Below, piece by piece: positions 52,958-62,280 of a stretch of 64,000 nt of DNA. Source of the DNA: an uncultured Clostridia bacterium (GTDB taxonomy: Bacteria > Bacillota > Clostridia > Oscillospirales > Acutalibacteraceae); NCBI GenBank assembly GCA_946183365.1, contig CAMHAH010000012.1, positions 1 to 64,000 of the forward strand, written 5' to 3'. The notes under the pieces are model-generated. The model ran no database searches. It was given only the letters and a program-made list of their open reading frames with translations, and was not told where the DNA came from. A program made the translations under genes and the position numbers. Each line of letters begins with the position of its first letter. Positions within the stretch are counted from its first letter, which is position 1.

Positions 52958-55507
52958 TTACATAAGACTGCCGATAGCGTAGGGGGTCTCGACATTCGTA
53001 CAGTAGCGCTGGATAAAGGTAGCGTCTGTGATCTCGAGAGAGCCGCTGTCGTCTACGTCGCCGTGCATGAGGATATGATCGGCTATGGGCACCCAAAAAC
53101 CGAGCAGAGAGCGCTGTATCTCAGTAGCGTCCACTATATCGACGATACCGCTGCCGTCGGAGTCGCCTCGGTATTTGAGCTTATCGTACTCACAGATGAA
53201 GAACGAGTTGTGGTAGCCGTAGTATGAGCGGAAGTAGTCGCTGCCGACGCACTTGTCCCATGTGCCGAAATAAGGGGTGTTGCCGATATTCATCGGGTAC
53301 ATCATGGCGTAATACTCGCCGGTATCCTCAGACTCATAGGTCGGCAGATACCAGTGTCTGTAAAAGAACGGCTCGCCGTTGACCCACTCCCACTCCTTTT
53401 TAGAGGTGTTGTAGCTCAGACCTATCCAGCAGTAGCCCTGCTTATCCTTTATCTTATCGCGTGTGAGCTGATTTTCATAATAGCTGTCGAGGGTGATAAG
53501 GTGACCGCCCTTGTCCTCACAGAACCGCTCGGCTTCCTCCCAGCCCATGGTGTTGTTATAAACCTCATACACATGGCCGTTGGAGCTGTATACCTGCTCG
53601 GGCTCAAAGGAGATATCCTTTGACCAGTGAGCGTAAAGGCGAATATGGCTTTGAGTGATGGGGGTATCCTCAGTTACCCTTGAGCCGCCCTCAGCGTCGG
53701 TGTACCAGCCGAGGAAGGTGTAGTCCTCTCTATGGGGCACGGGCATATCCGATATAGTGCCGCCGAGGTCTACTGTACGGGTAGACGCCGCCCATCTGCC
53801 GCTCTCGGGCACAATGTTTGACGTACCCGAAAAGCCCAGCACAGGGGAGTTTATATAGAACGTGCCCTTCTTATCGAAATACGGGTGGAGGGTAGCTCCG
53901 AAAAACCGGTTCTTTGGGATAAGTATATTATACAGCTTCCATTCCTTAGTCAGAGTGACCGACTGATATGTGCTGCCGAAGCCCCAGCGTACATACATCT
54001 TAGCGTTATCCACGGTAGACTTTGCGTAGAAACGCAGATAGAAATCTTCATCTTCGCCGACGTCGCACAGCTGGCTGTAGCCGTTGCCCCAGCCGATGTT
54101 GGTCGAGGTGACCATAGCGAGGTCATAGCCCGACTCGCCCGCGGATTTGCCGACTATCTTCAAAGACGGATTGTTGTTCAGCGTCTCGCCGCGGTCTACG
54201 GATACGGAGTATACCGAGGGATCGCGGGAGTAGATGTAATCAGAGTAATCCGAGCCGAGGTCTGAGCCCAGAAGATAGTTGTAGCCGCTGTAGTTGTCAA
54301 AGAACTCGACCGAGGCGTCGTCGGGGATCCACTCGGCAAAGAAGATGAACGAGCAAGGCTCGCTGATACTGCCCAGCCACGGAGTGCCGACCTTGTAAGA
54401 GCCGCCCTCGGGATAGACCTTGTAGGTATAACCCTTGTCGTATATATCGGTCAGGCTCTGCCAGCCCGCCTCGTTGGTATACCACTTACCGTCGTATGAA
54501 CGGTAAACGGTGTAGCCGCCGAAGGTATAGCCGTCGTATGTGAAGCCGTTGTCGTCAAGGGTGAAGCCGTCGCCGTAGCGCAGGGTCTCAGAGCTCATAT
54601 CGCCATCGCCGCCGTTGCCCCCATACGCTATGGTATATAAGGGCGACCACTCGGCGTAGAAAGTGAAGGAGCACGAGCCGTATACGCCGCCTATCCACGG
54701 AGTACCCAGAGTATAGGTGCTGCCCTCGGGATAGGTCTTGAAGGTATAGCCGTTCTCAACGATCTCGGTGTACGGCTGCCAGCCCGCCTCGTTGGTGTAC
54801 CATGTGCCGTCATATGAGCGGCGGACGGTATAGTAATCAAAGGCGTAATCCTCGCGCTCAAAGGAGTTGCTCTTAAGGGTGAACTTTGAGTTCGCCTTGA
54901 GCTTCTCAGACGACATAGAGCCCTCGCCGCCGTTAGAGTTATAGTCGATGGTATAGACTATATCCTCGGGCGCGGTACCCTTGAGGTTATTGCCGGGCAG
55001 GTGCAGACGGTAGCTGAAGCGGCTGTTGATCTCAGACCAAGAGTAAAAGCCGTCCCAGCGGACCTGATTGTATACGCCGGTACCGTTGCCGTCTGTGAAC
55101 CAAACGCCGCTGTCGGTGACCTTGGTGATGAATATGGAATGTGAGTCCCAGTCTATACGCACCCAGTCGCCGGCGCAGATACCCGAGGTATCATAATATT
55201 TATAGTTCATCATGCCGTCGGCGTAGAACTTTACGCCGAAGAACTCATTAAGCATCTGAGCCGAATACGCCCAGCAGGTCCACGCCTTGACCATGCCGTC
55301 CTCATAATATTCTCCCGACCATATAGAGCCGTTGGGGTATTTTGAACGCAGCTGAGCCATCTTGGTCTGGAACTGCTCCTCGCTAAGCAGGCTCCAGCCG
55401 GTCTCAGCCATCTCATCAGAGACGTCGTGAGCCGCGACAGGCAGGACCGCCGCCGAGAATATCATAGATATACAAAGTAATATTACTAATAATCTCTTCA
55501 TAACCAA
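52958..55507 (-). CDS. secreted multidomain dockerin protein with papain-like and C-type lectin domains
   Basis: The protein has 849 residues. A signal peptide (about 1-26) is followed by a papain-like hydrolase-type domain (about 35-170) with C78 in KAWTCWAYS, H123 in DWDSHSIFIT and D139. Two InlB-like repeats with WYTNEAGWQ units follow (about 185-395), then a beta-sandwich-like region and another InlB-type unit (LGWYTDAEGGSRVTE). A C-type lectin-like domain (about 655-775) has EEAERFCEDKGGHLITLDS. A C-terminal type I dockerin carries two calcium loops, GDSDGSGIVDIVDATEIQ and GDVDDSGSLEITDATFIQ. The dockerin implies attachment to a cohesin scaffold. The enzymatic target is unknown. Confidence 0.8.
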   Translation of the reverse strand: MVMKRLLVILLCISMIFSAAVLPVAAHDVSDEMAETGWSLLSEEQFQTKMAQLRSKYPNGSIWSGEYYEDGMVKAWTCWAYSAQMLNEFFGVKFYADGMMNYKYYDTSGICAGDWVRIDWDSHSIFITKVTDSGVWFTDGNGTGVYNQVRWDGFYSWSEINSRFSYRLHLPGNNLKGTAPEDIVYTIDYNSNGGEGSMSSEKLKANSKFTLKSNSFEREDYAFDYYTVRRSYDGTWYTNEAGWQPYTEIVENGYTFKTYPEGSTYTLGTPWIGGVYGSCSFTFYAEWSPLYTIAYGGNGGDGDMSSETLRYGDGFTLDDNGFTYDGYTFGGYTVYRSYDGKWYTNEAGWQSLTDIYDKGYTYKVYPEGGSYKVGTPWLGSISEPCSFIFFAEWIPDDASVEFFDNYSGYNYLLGSDLGSDYSDYIYSRDPSVYSVSVDRGETLNNNPSLKIVGKSAGESGYDLAMVTSTNIGWGNGYSQLCDVGEDEDFYLRFYAKSTVDNAKMYVRWGFGSTYQSVTLTKEWKLYNILIPKNRFFGATLHPYFDKKGTFYINSPVLGFSGTSNIVPESGRWAASTRTVDLGGTISDMPVPHREDYTFLGWYTDAEGGSRVTEDTPITQSHIRLYAHWSKDISFEPEQVYSSNGHVYEVYNNTMGWEEAERFCEDKGGHLITLDSYYENQLTRDKIKDKQGYCWIGLSYNTSKKEWEWVNGEPFFYRHWYLPTYESEDTGEYYAMMYPMNIGNTPYFGTWDKCVGSDYFRSYYGYHNSFFICEYDKLKYRGDSDGSGIVDIVDATEIQRSLLGFWVPIADHILMHGDVDDSGSLEITDATFIQRYCTNVETPYAIGSLM

Positions 55508-55696
55508 TCCTTGTCAATGATCCGCTTACTTTTTTATACGCGGATATCCGCGCTTATAAGAATGATTATACCAAATCACGGCAAAAAAGTCTATTAACAT
55601 TCTATGAACAAGCGCTGACACATTAGATAAACATAGGGCTGAACACCCGATTATTTCTCTGCAAAAGCGACAAAGCGTCCGCTGATCTTATCGTTA

Positions 55697-56188
55697 TCAG
55701 ACAGACATAGAATAGACGTAGTCGTCCATATAATAGCCCGAGCCGATATCTATCTTCTCAGAGCGGATACGGGTAAAGCCGAGCTTCTCATAAATATCTA
55801 CGGAGCCGTTGAAGCGGTTCACGTTGAGCTCTATTGCCGAGATCCCCTCTGCCCGAGCCTCGGCGGCGACGAAATCTATCATCCGCCGCGAATATCCCTT
55901 GCCGCGCTCATCCTTATACAGATAGAGCTTGCTGAGGTACATAGCCTCTCCTCTCGGATAAAAAGCCATGAAACCCAGCCGATGAGCCTTATCGCCGACG
56001 AAATAATACCTGTAGCCCTGTTCGAGCTGACCGCGTATCGCGTCATACGACTGGAACTTTTTGAGCATATAGTCGTTCTGCTCCTTGCCGAGTATCGGGT
56101 CGTAATGCTCCCTGACGATAGCCGTAGCTATCGCCGACATCTCCTCTACAGCGCCTTCGTCAGAGAGGCTGAGCTTTTCAAATACCAT
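55697..56188 (-). CDS. GNAT-family N-acetyltransferase
   Basis: The protein has 163 residues. The acetyl-CoA loop region is LYKDERGKGYSRRMIDFV, preceded by the strand MYLSKLYL and followed by ELNVNRFNGSVDIYEKLGF. The target molecule is unknown. It lies 19 bases below the YoaK-like gene in the same direction and probably belongs to the same transcript. Its ATG has a GGAAGGGAT site. Confidence 0.88.
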   Translation of the reverse strand: MVFEKLSLSDEGAVEEMSAIATAIVREHYDPILGKEQNDYMLKKFQSYDAIRGQLEQGYRYYFVGDKAHRLGFMAFYPRGEAMYLSKLYLYKDERGKGYSRRMIDFVAAEARAEGISAIELNVNRFNGSVDIYEKLGFTRIRSEKIDIGSGYYMDDYVYSMSV

Positions 56189-56207
56189 CCGTATCCCTTC
56201 CTGTTTA

Positions 56208-56870
56208 TCAGAATTCCTTTTTTATCATCATAAGGCAGCACACGAGAAGTATCGCGGCTGACATCCATATGGCGTTGATACCAAGAGCCACCGATAAAAG
56301 AGCGCCGATACCCGCGCCGAGGGCGAATATCAAGATTATGCCGAAGTAATGAAACGCCTTATAAAGGCTCTGCTTCTCTCTGCTCCTGAGAAATTGCGAG
56401 AAGCTCTCGGCGCCGCTGCGCATATTGCCTATGCACATGGTGCTCGCGTAGCCGTAGCCGTGTACCTTGCGGAACGCCTGTACCTGCATGGCGCAGGAGA
56501 GCGATACCACTATATTAGCGACTGTATCGCAGCTCTTGGGCAGAAATCCCACTATCACCAGTAAGACTATCTCAAATATCAGCACTATCTGCCGCCAATG
56601 TATCTTTGAGCTGTCCTTGAACCTGTGGCTGATCTGCTCGGCGATGATTATACCGAGCACGAACGCCGCTACGGGCAGGATATATCTGAGAGCGGTCATA
56701 AACTCGCCGCACAGTATATGCTGACCCATCAGCACTATATTTCCGGTCTGGGCGTTCGCGAATACGCCGCCGCGGATGTTGTAGGTATAAGCGTCCTGAA
56801 AGCCTCCCGAAAACGAGAGTATCGCGCTGAGCAGCAGGCTCTCGGACGTCTGATCTCTGTTCTTTTTCAT
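56208..56870 (-). CDS. YoaK-family (DUF1275) membrane protein
   Basis: The protein has 220 residues and about six membrane segments. DUF1275 signatures are FSGGFQDAYTYNIRGGVFANAQTGNIVLMG near the start and an internal FRKVHGYGYASTMCIGNMRSG. Function is not established; members are small inner-membrane transporter-like proteins. The start at 56870 is the first ATG leading into the conserved region and overlaps the stop of the upstream small gene by four bases, indicating coupling. Confidence 0.85.
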   Translation of the reverse strand: MKKNRDQTSESLLLSAILSFSGGFQDAYTYNIRGGVFANAQTGNIVLMGQHILCGEFMTALRYILPVAAFVLGIIIAEQISHRFKDSSKIHWRQIVLIFEIVLLVIVGFLPKSCDTVANIVVSLSCAMQVQAFRKVHGYGYASTMCIGNMRSGAESFSQFLRSREKQSLYKAFHYFGIILIFALGAGIGALLSVALGINAIWMSAAILLVCCLMMIKKEF

Positions 56871-57358
56871 ATTTCGGTATCCCTGTGATATACAAGCGTT
56901 TTTCTGAGCCTCTCGACGATCTTCAACAGCTCTTCGCATTTTTCTTCATCCATAGGCAGGCTCAGCGGAGTTATCATCATAGAGGTGCGCATACTTTTCT
57001 CGGTGTTTTCTTCAATATACGCCTGAACGCCTATCCTGTCATACAGATGATGTATATTGCCTGATCCCGGGTCGGTATCCACGGGGTTCAAGCTGATAAG
57101 AAAACCGATACCGTCCTTTTCAGCCTCGACCCATTTATGATGTCTCAGATCATGAGGTGGGTCAAGTTTGTTGAAATTACTCTTGTAATTCTTCAAGCCG
57201 CTGCCCGCGGTGCCGCCATCCGTAACGGAATAATCATCGCCCTTCAACAGCTTAACGATAATTTTGCGCTGGATACCGCGCTGTAATAAATAATCCTCAC
57301 GGGCTTTTTCAAAAGTGCTGAAGCTTTCTTTCATCTCTTTTATCAAATTCTCTTTCAA
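56867..57358 (-). CDS. uncharacterised soluble protein
   Basis: The protein has 163 residues without signal or membrane segments. It is charged and mostly helical at both ends, with a central segment GKLISLNP-like part reading DGIGFLISLNPVDTDPGSGN. I do not recognise the family. It sits between the RNA methyltransferase gene, two bases upstream, and the YoaK gene it overlaps by four bases, so it is certainly translated with them. No function is proposed. Confidence 0.65.
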   Translation of the reverse strand: MKENLIKEMKESFSTFEKAREDYLLQRGIQRKIIVKLLKGDDYSVTDGGTAGSGLKNYKSNFNKLDPPHDLRHHKWVEAEKDGIGFLISLNPVDTDPGSGNIHHLYDRIGVQAYIEENTEKSMRTSMMITPLSLPMDEEKCEELLKIVERLRKTLVYHRDTEI

Positions 57359-57360
57359 AA

Positions 57361-58509
57361 CTATTCTCCTTTTATACGCGTCAACAGTACGATGCTCTCG
57401 ACGTGCTTTGTATGCGGGAACATATCAAACGGACAGCACACCTCAGCTCTGTAGCCGAGCCTGTGCAGTACGCGGATATCGCGCGCCTGGGTCTCGGGAT
57501 TGCAGGATATGTATACTATCCTGTCGGGAGCAAGGCGGCTGAGCGCCTTTAAAAAGCCCGCGGTACAGCCCGCTCGGGGAGGGTCGATGAAGGCGACGTC
57601 CACCCTCTCTTTGAGCTCTGCGAGCTCCTTTGCGTACAGGCGGCTGTCGGCGGCGGTGAAGCGGATATTCTCAATGCCGTTGAGCTGAGCGTTCAGCCTC
57701 GCGTCGCGGATGGCGGCGGGGTTGAGCTCGACGGAATATACCTTCTCGGCTCTGCGTGAAGCCACGATACCGATGGTGCCCACTCCGCAGTAGGCGTCGA
57801 GAACGGTCTCGGCGCCGCTGAGCCTTGCGAGCTCCACAGCCTTATTATACAGGCGCTCGGTCTGAGCGCTGTTTATCTGATAAAACGAGGATGATGATAT
57901 GACGAATTTCTCACCGCAGAGGATGTCTGTGATAGTGCCCTCGCCGAACAGAACCGAGGTCTGCCGCCCGCTGAACAGCTTTTTGGGGTCGCTGTTCACG
58001 GCGCACACGGCGGTAGTGAGCTGAGGACAAGCCTTTTTGAGCGCGGTCGCGAAGGTCTTTTTAGCGGGGAAGATACTGTCGGCGCCTATGATTACCGCCA
58101 TGCACTCGCCCGTACCCCTCGCCTCGCGGATGATGACGCTCCTGAGCCACCCTCTGCCCGTGTACGGGTCAAAGGGAACTATCTTGAAGCTCTGAAAAAG
58201 CCGCGCCAGCTCGCGCGAGATACCGTTCGCGTTCTCTGAGCAGACGGCGCAGCTCTCGGCAGCCATCACGCTGTGGGTGGTAGACCTATATATGCCGCTC
58301 CTCACCGTCTTGCCGTCTCTGATATAAGCGAACTGAGCCTTGTTGCGATAGCCCGTTATCTCGGGCGATGGGGTTATCCTCTCGACGGTACAAAAGCCCG
58401 ATAAGAGCCTTTTGCATATCCGCTCCTTAAACGACAGCTGTTCGTCATAGCTCAGGTTGCAAAGCTGACAGGAATTGCACTTCTTTGAATACCCGCAAAA
58501 ATCATTCAT
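57361..58509 (-). CDS. rlmD: RlmD/RumA-like 23S rRNA (uracil-5)-methyltransferase
   Basis: The protein has about 382 residues. The N terminus carries an iron-sulfur cysteine cluster, CGYSKKCNSCQLC. The methyltransferase core has LDAYCGVGTIGIVAS as the SAM loop, VDVAFIDPPRAGC and the nucleophile in IVYISCNPETQARD. It methylates C5 of a uridine in 23S rRNA. The TRAM domain usual at the start is absent, as in the short Firmicute forms. The start at 58509 precedes the cysteine cluster; an upstream in-frame reading adds only non-conserved hydrophobic sequence. Closely related TrmFO-independent tRNA enzymes (TrmA-like) are an alternative. Confidence 0.85.
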   Translation of the reverse strand: MNDFCGYSKKCNSCQLCNLSYDEQLSFKERICKRLLSGFCTVERITPSPEITGYRNKAQFAYIRDGKTVRSGIYRSTTHSVMAAESCAVCSENANGISRELARLFQSFKIVPFDPYTGRGWLRSVIIREARGTGECMAVIIGADSIFPAKKTFATALKKACPQLTTAVCAVNSDPKKLFSGRQTSVLFGEGTITDILCGEKFVISSSSFYQINSAQTERLYNKAVELARLSGAETVLDAYCGVGTIGIVASRRAEKVYSVELNPAAIRDARLNAQLNGIENIRFTAADSRLYAKELAELKERVDVAFIDPPRAGCTAGFLKALSRLAPDRIVYISCNPETQARDIRVLHRLGYRAEVCCPFDMFPHTKHVESIVLLTRIKGE

Positions 58510-58585
58510 CCTTGTACACCTCAGGATAATTCTAACATTTTTCGGCGTATTTATCAATCGTTTTATGCGCGGATAAAACTGTAAC

Positions 58586-58614
58586 TTGCTAAATACGCGT
58601 AAAGTATGTATAAT
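58586..58614 (+). promoter_or_regulatory. promoter giving a probably leaderless transcript
   Basis: TTGCTA (58586-58591) and a perfect TATAAT (58609-58614) are 17 bases apart. The predicted start, near 58621, coincides with the ATG at 58622, and there is no Shine-Dalgarno sequence. Confidence 0.6.
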
Positions 58615-58621
58615 AGATATT

Positions 58622-59860
58622 ATGAAACCTATAAAAGTAATGAGATACGGTAACAAATACCGTTATAATTCATCAAAAAAAGGCGGGTCGAATATCCTGA
58701 AGATAGCTATCCCCGCCATAATACTGGTAGCCGCGCTGACGGCGTTCGTCGTATGGCGCGTATCGGCAGTAAAACCCGCCGACACTCAGGACGACACAAT
58801 GAAGCTTTCTATGACGGACGGCAACCCTGTACAGATGGAGCTCAAGACCGGCGATATCTGTATGCTCACGGTGCCGAGCGCCGTTAAGATGAGCGAGGTC
58901 GAGTTCACAAGCTCAGACCCCTCTGTAGTCAGAGTAGACGCAGCGGGTCATGTCGACGCGCTCAAAGCGGGCAAGGCTACGATCACCGCGGGAGCGAGGA
59001 ACTTTACCGCCGCGTGCGATTTCACGGTCACCGAGAACCCGGAGCCGGATATCCCCGAGGAGCTCACCACAGCTATACTCGCCAATCAGGATATCCTCGC
59101 CGAGAATATGAAGAAGGGCGCCGATGATCTGTACAGTCTGACCGTCAACCGCCGAACCAACGTCGTAACCGCCTACACCTATGACAGCAAGGGCGAGTAC
59201 ACCGTGCCTGTAAGGGCTATGGTAGCCTCTTGCGGTACAGGCGGCAACGATATCACCGTCACGGGTGATTTCTCGATCTACTTCCAGGAGCCGTGGCACC
59301 CGCTGTACGGCGATGTATACGGTATGTTCGTATCGGGCTTTGAGGGTCCGTACCTCTTCCACTCCGTACCTTACGATACCGACAGCCACAGCGCCCTAAA
59401 GACCGAGGAGTTCAACAAGCTCGGCGAGCACGCCTCTCAGGGCTGCGTAAGGATGATGGCGGCAGACGTAAGATGGATATTCAAATATTGTCCGCTTAAC
59501 ACGCCCGTACACGTAATCGACGCCGACGCTTCGGCAGACCCTTTGGGCAAGCCAAAGACGATCAAGGTGCCCGATAATGTCAGATGGGACCCCACCGACA
59601 CCGACCCCTATAACCCATACATCGGCAAGCTGCCCGAGATAAACGGAGCGGCTGACGCGCAGATAAAGAAGGGCGAGGCGCTGAGCCCCATGGACGGCGT
59701 TACCGCGACGGACATCTGCGGCAACGATATCACCGACCGCGTAACGGTAGCGGGTCAGGTGCTGAGCGAAAAGCCCGGCGTATACTACCTTACATACACC
59801 GTAAAGGACGTATTCAATCAGAGGGTACGCGTCACAAGGACCGTAACGGTCACTGAATAA
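58622..59860 (+). CDS. membrane-anchored L,D-transpeptidase with Ig-like domain
   Basis: The protein has 412 residues. A basic start and one membrane anchor (about 22-45) are followed by a BIG2-type Ig-like domain (about 60-135). A YkuD catalytic domain (about 150-320) carries HASQGCVRMMAADV, with the nucleophile cysteine. A C-terminal immunoglobulin-like region (about 335-412) ends VYYLTYTVKDVFNQRVRV, as in DUF5011-type surface domains. It would form 3-3 peptidoglycan cross-links, like the FN3-bearing transpeptidase at 38834, but with different accessory domains. A terminator follows. Confidence 0.85.
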   Translation: MKPIKVMRYGNKYRYNSSKKGGSNILKIAIPAIILVAALTAFVVWRVSAVKPADTQDDTMKLSMTDGNPVQMELKTGDICMLTVPSAVKMSEVEFTSSDPSVVRVDAAGHVDALKAGKATITAGARNFTAACDFTVTENPEPDIPEELTTAILANQDILAENMKKGADDLYSLTVNRRTNVVTAYTYDSKGEYTVPVRAMVASCGTGGNDITVTGDFSIYFQEPWHPLYGDVYGMFVSGFEGPYLFHSVPYDTDSHSALKTEEFNKLGEHASQGCVRMMAADVRWIFKYCPLNTPVHVIDADASADPLGKPKTIKVPDNVRWDPTDTDPYNPYIGKLPEINGAADAQIKKGEALSPMDGVTATDICGNDITDRVTVAGQVLSEKPGVYYLTYTVKDVFNQRVRVTRTVTVTE

Positions 59861-59871
59861 TCCTATATAAA

Positions 59872-59908
59872 TGAAAAAACCGCCTGAGATTACTCCGGCG
59901 GTTTTTTC
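59872..59908 (+). terminator. Rho-independent terminator
   Basis: AAAAAACCGCC and GGCGGTTTTTT enclose a 12-base loop just after the L,D-transpeptidase gene. Confidence 0.88.
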
Positions 59909-59951
59909 GTTCGTTTCGGTTTGTTATACCGATCCTTGATAAAAGATCTGA

Positions 59952-60497
59952 TCAGATCAGCTCGGCTACAGCCTTCTCAACATCCTTCATATCGGCTGTC
60001 GGCTCAAAGCGGGCTACTACGTTGCCCTCGCGGTCTACGAGGAACTTTGTGAAATTCCACTTGATATCAGGACTGTTCTTATAGTCTTTATCCATCTTCT
60101 TAGCCATAGCCTTCATAGCGAGCGCGGCTACACCCTTGCCGAAACCCTCAAAGCCCTTTTGGCTCTTGAGATAGGTGAACAGCGGCAGAGCGTTCTCGCC
60201 GTTTACGTCGCTCTTCTTCATCTGGGGGAACTGAGTGCTGTATCTCGCGGTGCAGAACTCGTGGATCTCTTCATCGGTTCCGGGGGTCTGACCCGCGAAC
60301 TGATTGCAGGGTACGTCGATAACCTCAAAGCCCTTGTCGTGGTACTGCTCGTACATCTTCTCGATGGGCTCATAATGAGGGGTAAATCCGCAGCCTGTGG
60401 CAGTGTTGACGATGAGCATTACCTCGCCCTTGTAATTTGCAAGAGGATACTCGTTGCCTTTGCGGTCGTACAGTGTGAAATCATAGATACTTGCCAT
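59952..60497 (-). CDS. glutathione peroxidase-family thiol peroxidase
   Basis: The protein has 181 residues. The active-site region is NTATGCGFTPHYE, with a cysteine in place of selenocysteine, followed by the family's PCNQFAGQTPG and WNFTKFLVDREG. It reduces peroxides, in bacteria most likely with thioredoxin. It lies upstream of an OhrR-like peroxide-sensing regulator's operon, in the same direction but 85 bases away with its own AGGAGG site. Confidence 0.92.
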   Translation of the reverse strand: MASIYDFTLYDRKGNEYPLANYKGEVMLIVNTATGCGFTPHYEPIEKMYEQYHDKGFEVIDVPCNQFAGQTPGTDEEIHEFCTARYSTQFPQMKKSDVNGENALPLFTYLKSQKGFEGFGKGVAALAMKAMAKKMDKDYKNSPDIKWNFTKFLVDREGNVVARFEPTADMKDVEKAVAELI

Positions 60498-60581
60498 AAT
60501 AATACCTCCTTATATTGTTTGAGGATAATATCCTCTTTTTTAACTTATATATATTGATTTGCAGAAAGCTGTATATGCTTA

Positions 60582-61691
60582 TCAATCCGAAATATCGCTG
60601 TCGAGAGTTATACAGAAGGTGTACTCGGGATAGCTCTCTTTAAGCTGCTCGAGCACCTCGCTGTACAGCTTCTCACGGTCCTTGACGTCAAAGCTGATCA
60701 CAAGGTCAAAGGTAACGGTCCCGGTCGATTTGTCGAGATTGAAGCCGTGCATCTGTAAAATATACTCTTTGGCGGTAAGCTCGTCATGGATAGCGTGGAA
60801 CAGGCGGTCAGTCTCGGGATCGGCGAGGTTAACCGAATATACGGATATGCCTGTCAGGATAACTCCGTATTTTGAGGCGATATCGGTAGTGACACGGCGC
60901 TCAAGAGCGTCGAGCTCAGAAGCGTTCATGGTCTCGGGCACCTCTATATGGACCGAGCCGATAAAGGTCTCGGGGCCGTAGCTGTGGAGTATGAGATCAT
61001 AAGCGCCGAATACGTTATCATAGGTACACAGCTCGCGCTTTATATCTTTGCTCAGCTCACTGTCGATACGCTCGCCGAGTATCTGAGAGATAGTGTCACG
61101 GAGTATCTCTAAGCCCGCTTTGATGATGAATATCGAGATAACTACGCCGAGGTAGGCTTCAAGCGAAACGCCCCAGATAAGGTAGATGGCCGCCGCAAAG
61201 AGCACCGAGGCTGAGATTATCGAGTCAAAGAGAGCGTCCTTGCCCGAGGCTGTGAGAGAGTCTGAATTTACCTTCTTGCCCGTGCGCATCACATAGGTGC
61301 CGAGGATTATCTTGACAGCTACCGCAACCGCGATGATCAAGAGACCTATCGGGGTATACTCGGGGGTCTCGGGCTCGATTATGCTCTTTATCGACTCTAC
61401 TATCGACGATATACCCGCGTACAGAACGATGACCGCGATGATGACGGCGCTCAAATACTCTACTCTGCCGTAGCCCAAGGGGTGTTTTTTATCGGCGGGC
61501 TTAGTCGAGAGCTTAGCTCCGATTATAGTTATCACCGAAGAGAGCGCGTCGGTCAGGTTGTTGACCGCGTCAAGCACGATCGAGATCGAGTTTGATAAAA
61601 GTCCGACGGCAGCCTTGAAGCCCGCCAAAAATACGTTGGCTAATATTCCGATTATACTGGTGCGGACAATGGTCTTTTGTCTGTCCATCAT
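60582..61691 (-). CDS. cation diffusion facilitator transporter
   Basis: The protein has 369 residues. Six membrane segments are followed by a C-terminal cytoplasmic dimer domain. The metal site pattern is visible as LDAVNNLTDALSSV in helix 2 and SGKDALFDSIISASV in helix 5, together with KHPLGYGRVEYLSA. The N/D pair in helix 2 resembles manganese or iron exporters more than the zinc type. Its ATG overlaps the stop of the regulator gene by four bases. This tail extends further than typical CDF domains. Confidence 0.9.
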   Translation of the reverse strand: MMDRQKTIVRTSIIGILANVFLAGFKAAVGLLSNSISIVLDAVNNLTDALSSVITIIGAKLSTKPADKKHPLGYGRVEYLSAVIIAVIVLYAGISSIVESIKSIIEPETPEYTPIGLLIIAVAVAVKIILGTYVMRTGKKVNSDSLTASGKDALFDSIISASVLFAAAIYLIWGVSLEAYLGVVISIFIIKAGLEILRDTISQILGERIDSELSKDIKRELCTYDNVFGAYDLILHSYGPETFIGSVHIEVPETMNASELDALERRVTTDIASKYGVILTGISVYSVNLADPETDRLFHAIHDELTAKEYILQMHGFNLDKSTGTVTFDLVISFDVKDREKLYSEVLEQLKESYPEYTFCITLDSDISD

Positions 61692-62128
61692 TTGACCTCC
61701 CTGAGAAGCTTATACAACAGCGTGTAGAGGCTCAACGCCTCTTTCTCGGTCAGAGCTACGCATGAGCCTATCTTGAGCGGGATAGTCTTGGCGCGCTCCT
61801 TGAGAGCCCTGCCCTCGTCGGTCAGAGAGACGGTCACGACGCGCTCGTCCCCCTTATCTCTGGCTCTGGTAAGATAACCCGCCGTCTCAAGCTTCTTTAA
61901 CAGCGGGGTAAGAGTACCGTTGTCAAGATAGAGCCGCCTGCCGAGCTCGCCGACAGAGATATTGTCGCTCTCCCACAGTACAAGGAACACGATGTACTGG
62001 GTATAGGTCAGCCCAAGCTCCCTGAGATGCGGAGTGTACAGGGACACCACCTGTCGCGACGCCGCGTATAAAGGAAAGCACAGCTGGTTTTCAAGCTTCA
62101 TGATCTCATCATAATCTATATCACTCAT
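61688..62128 (-). CDS. OhrR-like MarR-family redox regulator
   Basis: The protein has 146 residues. The N-terminal KLENQLCFPLYAASRQVVSLY is the OhrR pattern, including the peroxide-sensing cysteine. The winged helix follows with SVGELGRRLYLDNGTLTPLLKKL and the wing DKGDERVVTVSLTDEG. It would repress its own operon with the CDF transporter until oxidised by organic peroxide. The start at 62128 is chosen for its GAGGGGTA site and family length. The usual ohr partner is missing. Confidence 0.88.
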   Translation of the reverse strand: MSDIDYDEIMKLENQLCFPLYAASRQVVSLYTPHLRELGLTYTQYIVFLVLWESDNISVGELGRRLYLDNGTLTPLLKKLETAGYLTRARDKGDERVVTVSLTDEGRALKERAKTIPLKIGSCVALTEKEALSLYTLLYKLLREVK

Positions 62129-62280
62129 ATTATACCCCTCAAATGAACTTATCTTGATATCTATTATATTTGATAAAATATAATTTGTCAAGAGGTAATT
62201 TTGCGTTCAGGCAAAAAAGCTTGACAACGGCACATCGGCATATGATGATATCCCCTGCTGCACAGTATAGTTGTAAAGTC

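Noticed and set aside
62170..62280. An ATG start at 62170 for the Rhs-like frame
   Set aside because: The first 37 codons lie in the promoter region of the divergent OhrR-like gene, show no YD-repeat character and lack a ribosome binding site.
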